A stretch of DNA of 64,000 bases from Diorhabda sublineata (Eukaryota; Arthropoda; Insecta; Coleoptera; Chrysomelidae): contig NC_079484.1 in the NCBI RefSeq assembly GCF_026230105.1, forward strand, positions 4,727,805 to 4,791,804, in the 5' to 3' direction. This document shows, piece by piece, positions 46,601 to 58,507 of this stretch; position 1 is the stretch's first letter; every line of letters begins with the position of its first letter. The position numbers and the translations under genes were made by a program. A model generated the notes under the pieces. That model saw only the letters and a list, made by a program, of their open reading frames with translations, made no database searches and was not told the origin of the DNA.

Positions 46601-47785
46601 GTATTATCACACTCTCGACTAGACCCTTATTATCTACCCTCTTTGTAACACAAACATCTCCTTTCAGAAATAACCGATAAGAGTGTTAATCAGTATTTTA
46701 CCTTATCAGTTATAAAGCGAAAATGGTATTTTATTTATTTGCAACGTTTTTAGTTTGAACGTAATTGAAATAATCTTTTATTTCCAAACATTCATGGTAT
46801 TTTTTGACCCCATCTCGGACTTGGTCGAGAGAAAAGTTGATATCAAAGAATCATCTCTTTAAATTCGTAGAATTCAAATTTGTTTAATTTAATTATCAAT
46901 GATTGCATACTGAATACAACAATTTTCTGATATTTATAAAAACAAATGTCAGTGTAGTTATAATTTTGTAGTACGTTATTATTTTCTAACATTAATGTAG
47001 TTGCGTAAATAACAAACATTAAAAATTTGGTTGTGTTTGACGATGCAGCTTATCAAGGCCCCGTACGTTAAGATCTACACCATCATCAAGACCCAGACAA
47101 TGTCTGCAGATGGAAACGATGAGGTGATTTACAATCACGCACGACACAGTCATAAATGTCACACAAATATATGTATCTTTTATCTTGAATACAACCCCCC
47201 TAACTAACCCTTTCGGTAGTAACCACATTTCCAAAAACAAAAGTAATTACAAACAATATACAATAATATTTTGAAAAATAATGCGAAATTTGAATAACTA
47301 TTTATGACAAATCCAAAGATTATTTTATTTACGATGAGTGATATGTAATTGACGTGGGATTTGTGTTTAAAATTATCCTCTAAACAGATGAAAATGAATC
47401 CAACTTGTTTTATTTCTGTCGTTAGTTGATTCTACAGGGTGTTCCGGGAGTTAGTAGGTGACGTGAAATAATGTTGTGCCAAAAATAAATTAAACACCTT
47501 CAAAGTTGCGAAATTAGACCTTATTCATTGATACTTGTTTCCATGTAGTGTTTTTAATGGAGTATAATAATTCTACACTACTATCTGAAGACCAAGACGG
47601 CTCTTGTCTGCCTATTAAAAGTATGAAAATCTCAGGGAATAGAAACTAAACTTCATTCTTAAAGTCTGGTAAATGATTAGAGCAACATGTAAACTTTCAA
47701 CTCAAATTGTTCAAGTATTTCAAGTATTAAGTTGGAATTTCTGGAACCGTTGGCGATATTCATGATGAACACACTGTTTATACCA
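46601..47785. other. AT-rich stretch, no gene seen
   Basis: No supported coding sequence. ACAGGGTGTTCCGGGAG near 47435 looks like a transposon end, but no partner was found. Confidence 0.45.
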
Positions 47786-47789
47786 CAAT

Positions 47790-47905
47790 TACACTGTCTG
47801 ACGCGAGTTAGATCTGAAGTTAAACTGTTTACCCTCAGTCTCTGAAGACGATAACTTGGTTATCGAAACGCGCGTCAGAGTGTGTAATTGTGGGTGTTGG
47901 TGTAG
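47790..47905 (+). ncRNA. Hammerhead-like motif within an inverted repeat (Penelope-type)
   Basis: CTGAAGA (47842-47848) is followed by one base, the hairpin GATAAC-TTG-GTTATC, then GAAACGCGCGTC ending at 47876. A15-C-G and C-G-U can pair as a minimal stem III, with cleavage expected after GTC. AGA after it pairs with TCT before the core. Further out, CACAATTACAC (about 47800) and GTGTAATTGTG are inverse. It shares core and hairpin with the motif at 25160-25225. Activity is inferred from the consensus, and the extra base before stem II is atypical. Confidence 0.45.
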
Positions 47906-49019
47906 TAGTGATGCAAACTGTGTATTCAGTACAAGAAATATTCATACAAATGGTACTGCCACAGGTACATAGGTCGCCTTTTGGATCAACTGTTTTCTTC
48001 TAAAGACTTGTGAATAATTCGGTAACTGGACGGAGAACCCCAACATTCTAGTTGTCAAATTGATCTTTGGATTTGATGAGTTCTGTATTGAAAGAAAAAA
48101 TTACGACAGAAGCGTTGTAATTCAATAGCTGCAATTTCGTTAAAATATAAATAGATGGTGCCATCCAGGTCGAGGAATTTTTTGTTTGAAATTCCAGATT
48201 AAAATAAAATTTAACTTGACAAGCCAAAGTTGAAGGAAAACAAATATTTTCAGTTTGAAATTTTTATAAGAATCAGGAAACATTATGGAATGACAAACAG
48301 TTATAGCGCCAAAACCGAATTCATTAATCTATTTTTAAGTAAAATGTACATTAGGCAAGTGTGAGTATCTGGTCAATCTCATCGGATCACTATTTCTTAA
48401 TTTCAACAAATTAGGCTATAAATAAATTGTAGTTCGATCATTGGAAAATGTGTGTCTATCGCGTTTTGCCAAAAACATTCCACCAATCGATTTTGAGAAT
48501 CGGCGATGATTAATTATTTATTTCCTCCGCCGGAAACAGGTCTTTCAATTTGGCAATTTAGATGCTTGTATATCACTTTTTTCTCGAAAACATTATTCAG
48601 ATTTTAAAAAGAAAACATATTAGTAACGCAGAGGAAATATAAATTCCCTTTAATGTTTTTTCTTTATTTTTGAAAAAAAATGATTTCCTAAAAATTACTT
48701 TTCGAGAGATTTTTAGATAGATTATTTCATTACAATTTGAGAAAATCTTATGTGTGTCTGAAGCAACCAATTCCTTTTTGTCAGCTTCAATATACAGTGT
48801 TATTCAATGATGCTTCATCGCCGAAAGTTGAGGAGTGTTAAAGTTTAAAATAGTACAGAAATTTTCGCCTCTTGACTCTAGCGTTGTCGTATATATGAGA
48901 GAATGTTTGTATAGAAAATTATCAACAAAGTTTCATATTAAATTTTATTACCGACCTACGATTCAAATGTTGAACACACGATACAAACCTTGGTGATACT
49001 TTGACGTTACCAATATCAC
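47906..49019. other. AT-rich stretch, no gene seen
   Basis: No supported coding sequence or repeat. Confidence 0.45.
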
Positions 49020-49630
49020 CCTCTATTTCTTATTCCCTGTCTTATTGAAAAATAAAAAAGTTGCATGTGGCAATATCTGGACTATAGGGTAGCGCAGCAT
49101 CCTCCCAAAAACTAACATTAAAGAGATTATTATATCAGCCGCAGGGCCGGATTAAGCTAGGGGCTTGGGGGGGCTATAGCCCCGGGCCCCAGGTCTAAGA
49201 GGGCCTCATCATTTGGAAATCATTCTGTATTTTTTGTGTTGATACCACAAATCTAACGTATTGATATTATTTTGTGAATTTTTCCGGGTTTTCGAATTCC
49301 TTAAGGAGGCCCCGTCATTATTTTAGCCTCGGGCCTTATAAATCTTAATCCGGCCCTGATCAGCCGTTATAGATTGTGCTTCATTTATGACAGGGTTTCA
49401 AAAAAAATCCAAATATCCTCGACGTACGTTGCGTTATTTATCGAAAGCAATTGATTGTTCGAAATTTCACCGCTTCATTTTGAAAAATCAAAAAATTGCA
49501 AACGGCAATATCGGGGCTATAGGGTGGAGTAGCATCGTTCCTAAAACTCTTGCACAATCGATGGGGAATGAGCCGATGTTGATGTCTTGGCAAGTTTGAG
49601 TCATATACGGAAAACACGTGTCTTCAACCG
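49020..49630 (-). pseudogene. Mariner transposase fragments split by a hAT MITE
   Basis: The minus strand at 49120-49030 reads DAALPYSPDIATCNFFIFQ, and at 49560-49480 it reads PPYSPDIAVCNFLIFQNE. Both are versions of the mariner PPYSPDLAPCDFFLF block, with Asp of the third catalytic position changed to Asn. Two copies of the same block on one strand imply a duplication. A further related stretch (GATGCTTCATCTATAACAGG) occurs at about 49680. The 217-base MITE lies between the copies. Confidence 0.55.
49142..49358. mobile_element. hAT-type MITE, 217 bp, with perfect 8-bp target duplication
   Basis: Perfect 15-base inverted ends CAGGGCCGGATTAAG and CTTAATCCGGCCCTG. The 8 bases ATCAGCCG stand directly outside both ends (49134-49141, 49359-49366). 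The inner sequence is GC-rich and nearly self-complementary near the ends (GGGGCTTGGGGGG, CCCCGGGCCCC). CAGGG ends with an 8-bp duplication are typical of hAT. No coding capacity. Confidence 0.95.
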
Positions 49631-49639
49631 CTCCACGAA

Positions 49640-50320
49640 GCTAACTTTATAGAGAATATTTTATCAGCTGTTACATATGATGCTTCATCTATAACAGGGT
49701 ATCAAAAAAATCCAAATATGCTCGACGTACTTTGCGTTATTTGCGAATGCGAACAATCGCTGCAACATATCATCGAAGCAGTCAATAAAATCCGAAATTG
49801 CTCGTTTTTTTTAATATTTATCGCTTCAGAGAACCCATGAATGATTAGGTGCTAGTCAGCGTGCCCAAACCCTTTACATTCACGTCAAGGTAATCGGAGC
49901 TCATTGATGTGAATCATCTTCCTCAGGTGCGTGCATCTTTTCGGATAGCCTTCGTCCATTCAAATTGGCGTATTGTTGACATAAACCTGTCTTCATACGT
50001 CTTCTACAACTTGGGAAGGAGTTTCAATGGTTTTTTACTAAAAATTGCTTCAGTTCACAAAAAAAGACAATTATGAACGAAGTAACGTAACCAAATTTCC
50101 GGAATTTATATTTGTCACATAACTTAAACTTATATCAAAATAAAAGATTTCTACTATTCACTTCTGAAATAATTTCGAAATTTAATATTTCGAAAATGTA
50201 TTCTTCAAAGGAGTAAACAACTACTTTCCTGGCTAATGCTCGACGAATATTGAATTACAATTAGAAGAGCGTGATGTCTATCGACCTTTTTGTCGATATT
50301 AACATCCCTAATGGCTCACA
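49640..50320. other. Unassigned, probably old transposon sequence
   Basis: Includes the repeated stretch at about 49680-49745 shared with 49377-49440. Otherwise nothing recognised. Confidence 0.35.
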
Positions 50321-50324
50321 ATTG

Positions 50325-50395
50325 CAAGGAGAGGTTGTAACTGCCTAGTTTCGACGTTATTTCGTCTCATCAGAGCTGTTTAACAACTCTCATTC
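50325..50395 (-). ncRNA. Hammerhead-ribozyme-like motif with canonical core
   Basis: The minus strand has CTGATGA (50367-50373), then stem II GACG-AAATAA-CGTC, then GAAAC (50348-50352). This is the exact consensus core with no extra base. ACT and AGT after GAA can pair as stem III with loop AGGC, leaving a GTT triplet at the expected cleavage place. Outside, GAGAGTTGT and ACAACCTCTC pair with one bulge. The weak point is a 9-base unpaired segment between that outer helix and CTGATGA on the 5' side. It could belong to a Penelope-type element or a retrozyme-like repeat, but no coding sequence adjoins it. Confidence 0.45.
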
Positions 50396-51659
50396 GGGCT
50401 TTCGACCCGAACTGAAGACAACGTCAAAGTGCGTCGCTATTTGGTTCGTGTATGTACAATATAAAAATGATTCATTGAAATTATTTGATATAAAAACAAT
50501 GTGATAATCACCATTAATTAAACACGTATTATTGTCTTTGTTTCTACTGTTAGTTTCCTATTTTGATAAATTTAAATAAATTTGTATCTTTAATTTTCGT
50601 TGAAATGTTACATTTAGTAATACGAAATTCATATTGAAAAATATTTTTGTCTATTTCTATGTTATCAATATTTCTGATTACGAAATAGTCGAAAGTAATA
50701 AACTTAAGGTCTTGAGTTTATCTTTTGAATTATATATGTGCATAACACAGACGAGCTGGCTTTGTTTACTTTCTCTTCTTCAGTATGCCAAATTCGTTAG
50801 TTTGTGTAATAAGATTTTATTTATTTCTCAAGGTTTACATGTCACGATTATTAAATTATTCTTGGGTTGTATTGAAAAAATTGATATAATCCAATCAACT
50901 TCCGCTTGGAAGATCCAAATATTTTAGATCATTTAGGCATATCAACAAGCTGATACCATAAAACAATCGATTTACTTATAATCTAATAAGGTAAAAATGA
51001 AATTAATAAACTACATTGTCGGTTTATGAAAACATTCGTTCTGGGAGATAATTTATTTCTTCCATGTTAACGTGGTAACCTAACTATCCATTGCATTACG
51101 TAGCAAAAGCTGCAGGTCTACATTTTACCTTGTAATCTTTTATCTATGCCCACTATTTCATTGACAATTAAACGTAATTGGCTCTATGATAATCCATTAC
51201 AATAATTGATTAATCTACTACACGTCTCAAGACTCAACGGATTTGAACAACAGTTTGAAGCGGTTTGCGTTCATATCCATTTCTCTTTTGAAAAAGATCA
51301 TCCAAGTCCCTTTCCAGGAATTCCCTATATGAATTACTATAAATCGACCTCTTTTCCCGTCGATAAACCGTCAAGAACAGTTTATCCAGTGCTTATCATG
51401 GTTATGACCACTTTGTTTACCAAAACTTCTTATTCATTTTTAAGATCTCATAATCTGTTGGTTTTGCAATTTCCTCTGTATCATTTCCCGGGAGGTGGAC
51501 TGCCAACTGTCCATCCATCCCTTAGGTGGTCGTCCGGTTTCTTCTTCTTCCATTTTTCTCACGTGAGCGTAAAAGTATCTTTTTCTTTGTCTTCACGATG
51601 ATTAATTCCTAGCTCTTTATAAATGTTTATATGAAGGCGTCTTAGGATTGCGATTAGGC
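50396..51659. other. AT-rich stretch, no gene assigned
   Basis: The minus strand near 51590-51520 has EKWKKKKPDD and DGWT text loosely like a LINE tail, which I do not trust. Otherwise nothing recognised. Confidence 0.35.
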
Positions 51660-54178
51660 AAATGAGACAAATGCATTTTAAAACATAAGCGAATAAAACG
51701 TGTAAAATCAAATTTAATCGATATCCCCCGCGCGTGCCTAACCTCTAGAAGCAGCGTAGCTCCGCTAAAGACGAGTTGGGTGTCGTTGCCGACGAATGAT
51801 TCGGCCAAACCTCGGATTATAAGTGCCCCCCAGAAAGTTACAATGGGGCAAAGGCATTTTAAAAGACAAGTGTATACGACGTGTAAAATCAAATTTAGTC
51901 GATGTCCCCAGCGCGTATCTAACCTCTAGAAGCAGCGTAGCTCGGCTAAAGACGAGTTAGGTGTCGTTGCCGACTATTGATTCGGTCAAACCTCGGATTA
52001 TAAGTGCCCCCCAGAAAGTTACAATGGGGCAAAGGCATTTTAAAAGACAAGTGTATACGACGTGTAAAATCAAATTTAGTCGATGTCCCCAGCGCGTATC
52101 TAACCTCTAGAAGCAGCGTAGCTCGGCTAAAGACGAGTTAGGTGTCGTTGCCGACTATTGATTCGGTCAAACCTCGGATTATAAGTGCCCCCCAGAAAGT
52201 TACAATGGGGCAAAGGCATTTTAAAAGACAAGTGTATACGACGTGTAAAATCAAATTTAGTCGATGTCCCCAGCGCGTATCTAACCTCTAGAAGCAGCGT
52301 AGCTCGGCTAAAGACGAGTTAGGTGTCGTTGCCGACGATTGAATCGGTCAAACCTCGGATTATAAGTGCCCCCCAGAAAGTTACAATGGGGCAAAGGCAT
52401 TTTAAAAGACAAGTGTATACGACGTGTAAAATCAAATTTAGTCGATATCATTCGCGCCTGCCTAACCTCTAGAAGCAGCGTAGCTCGGCTAAAGACGAGT
52501 TAGGTGTCGTTGCCGACGATTGATTCGGTCAAATCTCGGATTATAAGTGCCCCCCAGAAAGTTACAATGGGGTAAAGGCATTTTAAAAGACAAGTGTATA
52601 CGACGTGTAAAATCAAATTTAGTCGATGTCCCCAGCGCGTATCTAACCTCTAGAAGCAGCGTAGCTCGGCTAAAGACGAGTTAGGTGTCGTTGCCGACGA
52701 TTGATTCGGTCAAACCTCGGATTATAAGTGCCCCCCAGAAAGTTACAATGGGGCAAAGGCATTTTAAAAGACAAGTGTATACGACGTGTAAAATCAAATT
52801 TAGTCGATGTCCCCAGCGCGTATCTAACCTCTAGAAGCAGCGTAGCTCGGCTAAAGACGAGTTAGGTGTCGTTGCCGACGATTGAATCGGTCAAACCTCG
52901 GATTATAAGTGCCCCCCAGAAAGTTACAATGGGGCAAAGGCATTTTAAAAGACAAGTGTATACGACGTGTAAAATCAAATTTAGTCGATATCATTCGCGC
53001 CTGCCTAACCTCTAGAAGCAGCGTAGCTCGGCTAAAGACGAGTTAGGTGTCGTTGCCGACGATTGATTCGGTCAAATCTCGGATTATAAGTGCCCCCCAG
53101 AAAGTTACAATGGGGTAAAGGCATTTTAAAAGACAAGTGTATACGACGTGTAAAATCAAATTTAGTCGATGTCCCCAGCGCGTATCTAACCTCTAGAAGC
53201 AGCGTAGCTCGGCTAAAGACGAGTTAGGTGTCGTTGCCGACGATTGATTCGGTCAAACCTCGGATTATAAGTGCCCCCCAGAAAGTTACAATGGGGCAAA
53301 GGCATTTTAAAAGACAAGTGTATACGACGTGTAAAATCAAATTTAGTCGATGTCCCCAGCGCGTATCTAACCTCTAGAAGCAGCGTAGCTCGGCTAAAGA
53401 CGAGTTAGGTGTCGTTGCCGACGATTGATTCGGTCAAACCTCGGATTATAAGTGCCCCCCAGAAAGTTACAATGGGGCAAAGGCATTTTAAAAGACAAGT
53501 GTATACGACGTGTAAAATCAAATTTAGTCGATGTCCCCAGCGCGTATCTAACCTCTAGAAGCAGCGTAGCTCGGCTAAAGACGAGTTAGGTGTCGTTGCC
53601 GACGATTGATTCGGTCAAACCTCGGATTATAAGTGCCCCCCAGAAAGTTACAATGGGGCAAAGGCATTTTAAAAGACAAGTGTATACGACGTGTAAAATC
53701 AAATTTAGTCGATGTCCCCAGCGCGAATCTAACCTCTAGAAGCAGCGTAGCTCGGCTAAAGACGAGTTAGGTGTCGTTGCCGACGATTGATTCGGTCAAA
53801 CCTCGGATTATAAGTGCCCCCCAGAAAGTTACAATGGGGCAAAGGCATTTTAAAAGACAAGTGTATACGACGTGTAAAATCAAATTTAGTCGATGTCCCC
53901 AGCGCGTATCTAACCTCTAGAAGCAGCGTAGCTCGGCTAAAGACGAGTTAGGTGTCGTTGCCGACGATTGATTCGGTCAAACCTCGGATTATAAGTGGCC
54001 CCCAGAAAGTTTCAATGGGGCAAAGGCATTTTAAAAGACAAGTGTATACGACGTGTAAAATCAAATTTAGTCGATGTCCCCAGCGCGTACCTAACCTCTA
54101 GAAGCAGCGTAGCTCGGCTAAAGACGAGTTAGGTGTCGTTGCCGACGATTGATTCGGTGAAACCACAGATCAGAAGTG
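51660..54178. repeat. 181-bp satellite array, about 14 copies, trimeric higher-order
   Basis: AAAAGACAAGTGTATACGAC recurs every 181 bases. The unit is clearly richer in GC than its surroundings (TCCCCAGCGCG, GTGCCCCCCAGAAAG, AGCAGCGTAGCTCGGC). A variant monomer with GATATCATTCGCGCCTGCC appears at 52446 and 52989, three monomers apart, together with TCAAATCTCGG and GGGGTAAAGG. This shows a 543-base higher-order unit copied at least twice. The first monomer (51660-51840) is the most diverged. Confidence 0.96.
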
Positions 54179-56263
54179 CCTCGTTTGAGTTCGTGTAAGG
54201 ATATAGTTAAAAGAGGATATTATAAAACAGTTGCGGTAAACAGAGGGCCGTAGGTATGTTGGTTTTATCTAAAATGTGAAAAAAGATATATTGGGGAGGA
54301 TCAGTTTAATTGTAGGCAGAAAAGTAGGAAGGTTATGAAAGAAAGACAAAAGGTAACGTAGAATTCCGTAGGTCAGGTATCGCGTTGGTCAATTGGGGTG
54401 CGAAGGAATATTGTTTTATTGTGAACATTGGTTGGAGAAACGGTCGAATGATGAGAAATGTCGTGAAGGAAAGTGTATCTACCATACTTATTTCCTAGTT
54501 AAGTTTGTGCTTCATTTTAATATTGGCAATTACGTTGTTGTCTTCGATTGTAGCAAATATCTCGATGATAGTTGACAGAATTTTTTCATTAAAACAAAAA
54601 TTATGTACTGTTTGGTTATATTAATAATAATTTTAGTATTTAATGTCAGGAATCGATTAAAAATCTCTAAAGTTTAGCATCTACCCGTTGTAAACAACGT
54701 TAAGGAGATTATGATAATATTTAATTTCATATGATGTGCATAAACAAATAAATTCATCATTTCACTTTATTAATGCCCTTGATCTGCTTTCGTAGACTTT
54801 TGGCATATTTCAGGGGTCATGTTGACCATCTTTATTAATAGTATCTATTTGTGTAACTCGCACAAATTTATTTTTCGTGCAAGCGAAATTGCACTTACTG
54901 AAATGGGCGACATAAAATTATAATTTTTTGGTAATTTAAGGATGCGGATTTTTCTTTGTCTTTTATTTATCTTTATTGGTCATTGTGATTGTCGTACAGC
55001 GCCATTTTACAATTAACGACTAGAACTACAAAAATCAAAATCTTTTCTTCACTCCTCGGTCGAGTGGTCGAGCTTGTCCACTGATCACAAGTCGAATGCA
55101 ACACCGATCATTTGCCATGAGTCACGTACGACTACTTTTTGTCATCAAATCGTTGCTAAACAAACCGTCCGATACCGATAGGTTTATCGCTGAAATACTA
55201 GAGGAATCTGCACTATGGGATCACATTAAAATAATAGAATTTACGTTCAAACTTTCTTTGGAACAACATAAACTATATAGTCTCTTCGTCGAAATCCAAG
55301 TTGTTCAGCTGATCTGTTAATCCCACACCTCCAGAATATGGGACGGCTGTATCTGCCACCTTTGTCTTCTAATTCATACGCTCCCAGATGTAGTGCTTTG
55401 GAGTTCAATAGTTTGGTACTTCGAGAGAATGTGGATAGCTGGTTCGCCCTCTGTTGCAACAAAATCTGCACTGCAATCTGCTAAATCTAGCGTATGCAGG
55501 TGTCCATTGAGGTGTCAATGCCTCGATAGGACCAAAATATGGATCAGAAAATCAATTCCTAAAGTTTTCTTGTTTAGTTTGATGAAAATCGGTGTACGAA
55601 ATGCATAAAAATATACGAAAGTATTTTTTTATTATTTAATTAACAAATAGTTTCAACAGTTTACCTTGAACTCTTAGACGCCGCTTCCTGGACGATATTG
55701 AAAATAATTTTAAAACCAGTTCTTAAATTTTATGCAGTAGCACAATTTATTTTTAATATAAGTCATTCATAAAGTGAAACTTGTTTACTTTTGGTATGTA
55801 AACAAATCAATATATTTTAGTATTGTTATACTTAGAACTAACTCACTATGCAATATTCGATAATTTTATTCAAAACGTTTGTTTCCTGAGTCCTATGATA
55901 TCAGGTATCCAATAGGAACGCCAATAACGGCATAGTTACCCAATGACGTTCATTAAAAAATTTTTTCACTCCATTGTTTTGAAAATAACGGAAGTAGCTT
56001 CACTTAAATGGCTGTAACTTTTTTATGACTAATCGAAATGTCCTTTGACAGTTGGTACTTCATAAACGTCATATGGATTTGACAATGTCAGTGCCATCTG
56101 TGTGTCAGTTTTACGATTTATCGAAAATGGAATAAAAACAGAAGCAGAAACATTTTTGATGAAACAGTATCACTTAAATGTACCATATAATGAAATTTTT
56201 ATTTGATTTATTGATGAAATTACCGACTGTAATTACTTTGAATTGGAAGTGTGGTGCCTACTA
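54179..56263. other. Unassigned spacer, no supported gene
   Basis: 55096-55320 has a 74-codon frame with DTDRFIAEILEESALWDH, faintly like the start of a MADF domain (FIxEVxxxPxLWD), but no further MADF residues follow. The rest is AT-rich. Confidence 0.3.
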
Positions 56264-56265
56264 TA

Positions 56266-56489
56266 GGTTCGTTCCAACCCGTCAAAGAACCGTCCTTGGT
56301 ACGGTGACGATTCTGCGCAATAGAGATTACGTGTTCCAACCCACTTAGACATCGTTCGTGATCGTTTCCGGGACGGTCTTTTCGATAATTGGTTGATGGT
56401 AAGTACTGTTAGAGGAACCGTGCATAGCCGGATATTGCGCAGAAATGTCATTTAAACGCTTCCGAGAACGGTTCGGGTTGGTACAAACA
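56266..56489. mobile_element. MITE with TA flanks
   Basis: GGTTCGTTCCAACCCG on the left is inverse to CGGGTTGGTACAAACA on the right with two mismatches. TA lies outside both (56264-56265, 56490-56491). 224 bases, no coding capacity. The TA target suggests a Tc1/mariner-mobilised element. A third internal copy of GTTCCAACCC occurs near 56333. Confidence 0.7.
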
Positions 56490-56827
56490 TACAAAAAACT
56501 ATCTCTCTTTCACCTTATGCTTGTCCTATTATTAGATGTGACTTTGGTCTCAGAATTCCGATTACCTCAGAACATTTAAACACAGTAGTGGCTTTTCCTT
56601 TAGATTGATATTATAGCGAACCTCATTTATTTTTCAACAAATTTTAAGGGCTTAAAAACAGAGCTAACCAATAATTATTCATGAAGGCGTTTTTACGAGA
56701 GAGTTACTTACTTACCAATGATATAAGACACGATAAATCCTTTAGCTCGCACAAAAATATGTTTTCCAATGTTTGCCTTCATCATTACTTCTTTATTTAT
56801 TTAAAATCGTATTCCACCAAGTTATTA

Positions 56828-57455
56828 CAAGTTGTGGTTGTTAAGTAACGAAACTAGTGCCGTTAAAGAAAAAGTACGCAAACGCCAAAGGTTAGCGACT
56901 ATCAGCTGTTTAGCTTGAAGCTTATTCTTTCGAATGTGATGCCTACCGTGGCTGTATGCAAATCAGTGTAGCCGTGGCCTACGTTTTGCTATAAAAATAG
57001 ACCTACGGTTTGTTGTGAAATTTGTGGGCGGCAACGAATGTTTGTCGCATCCACGTGTTTGTGAGTGTTTTCAAAATGGCCGAATGTATACGAATTGACA
57101 AAGAATGTTTGCGAACATTTTACGTGAAAATTTTAACACGTAAAATTGAGTCCAAAACTGGTGTATCATTCCGCAGTGTCCGTCAAGACTTTTCTAGCCA
57201 AGCACAACATCCCAGTGTCGAAACACCGGTTATTACACCGTGCGACTTCTACTTCTTTCTTAAGGTCAAATCTACATTGAAAGGAACAAGATTTGAGTCT
57301 GTTGAGGCTGTTAAAAGCGACGCGCTTCCTGAAGTTACTGACTGACACATTTTCGAACAATGGAAAATTCGCATGTAGCGATGTAGGAATAGAGGAGGGG
57401 AATATATATTGAGTATTTTATACCACCAGTCTCGTTATTGAATAGCCACACCTTG
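56828..57455 (+). mobile_element. Decayed mariner element, copy B (same family as 9911-11014)
   Basis: Ends CAAGTTGTGGTTGTTAAGTA and the inverse of AATAGCCACACCTTG are flanked by TA. The 5' leader matches copy A (GTAACGAAACTA, GCCTACCGTG, GTAGCCG). The plus strand retains MAECIRIDKECL, then TPCDFYFFLKVKSTLKGTRF and ESVEAVKSDALPE. A large internal deletion joins the helix-turn-helix region to the third catalytic block, losing the first two Asp. Confidence 0.85.
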
Positions 57456-57475
57456 TATTTTAAGTTTAACAGAAA

Positions 57476-57665
57476 GTAAACGGTGAGAGCGAGATCAGGT
57501 GAATAGGGGGGTGAGGCAATAAATTGTAAGGCAATTCGGTTAATTTTGCTGCAATAATAGCGGACGAATAGGCAAGCGCTTCATGGTTATAGAACAAAAT
57601 ATTTTTCTTCGACAAATATCTCAATTTCATATCAGTAAATCGGAATAATATTAGCCAGTTATTTA
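57476..57665 (-). pseudogene. Mariner transposase fragment (different subgroup)
   Basis: The minus strand reads SSAIIAAKLTELP, then LQFIASPPYSPDLAL in another frame. It is related to the fragment at 26970-27180 (shared CTGCAAYAATAGC and AGATCAGGTGAATA text). It begins just 20 bases after copy B above. Confidence 0.5.
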
Positions 57666-58507
57666 TTTGTCTTTTCCAAAATATTGGACAATATTTGCAA
57701 TAACAAAACTCTCTAGCTACGACCTTATGGCTTGAATAAGTTTGACTATCTTGGTAGCATATTTCTCGATGAAGTCAATTATTTCGACTATATTTTTGTT
57801 TCTGGGATAAAATACCCTTCTCAAGTATCATCTACTAGAAAAATTCATTGAGAATACGTTTGAATATATCCAAACATTCGTTTAAATTTTTTATGCAATC
57901 GAGCTTTTGATCAGCATCAAGCAATCGCGGAAACCAGCTTGTAGAGAGCTTTTCTTATAGGAATACGGAATACTTTCAAGATAATTATCAAATTTTTGAT
58001 TTCTTTAATTGTAAAAAATGTTGTTCCATCAACCTCTTCGTAGGAGTATTAAAACTGATGTCATATATATTTCAGGTGAGTCACTCTTTTGTGAAAGCGT
58101 CCCCGTGTTGAATTATAATTACGTCCTATTGTACATTAAGCCCTTAGATTATCATTATTTTAGTGGGGATCGCATTTAGATGCGCACTGTATAATATGGT
58201 ATGATTGTTTGATGTTAAATTAGTATTAGCTTTGACGTTGCACCGAAAAATTGTTGTTGCGTTCCCTAAGATGACCCATCGCCGGGCTCGGTGTTTTTAT
58301 GTGCCGTGCTTTTTTGGCTGGATTTCAAAAATTCTGTATCTCTCTCTGTCTCTGTTAGAAATTCTCGCGATATGAACCGCTAACTTCGATGATTATTTTA
58401 GTGGAGCGTGGTCAGAGGTGAAGGTGATTTGCTTTTCCGATATATTTTATAAACTTGTTGTGATTATGCATACCACACGAGTGAGGTTCAGTGATATATT
58501 GAAAAAA
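57666..58507. other. Possible promoter / 5' UTR region ahead of a short coding exon
   Basis: 58250-58400 is less AT-rich than its surroundings (CATCGCCGGGCTCGG, TCTCGCGATATG) and contains a (TCTC) run. It leads into the candidate exon at 58508. No TATA or initiator is clear. 57666-58250 shows nothing. Confidence 0.3.

Noticed and set aside
51206..51601. 131-codon plus-strand frame
   Set aside because: Low-complexity Phe/Ser-rich text. The opposite strand is only faintly like a LINE tail, too weak to call.
51660..54178. tRNA-derived origin of the 181-bp satellite (TAGCTCGGC resembling an A box)
   Set aside because: No B box at a suitable distance and no cloverleaf pairing visible.
55096..55320. 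MADF-domain gene
   Set aside because: Only a dozen residues resemble the domain start, and no further MADF residues follow.
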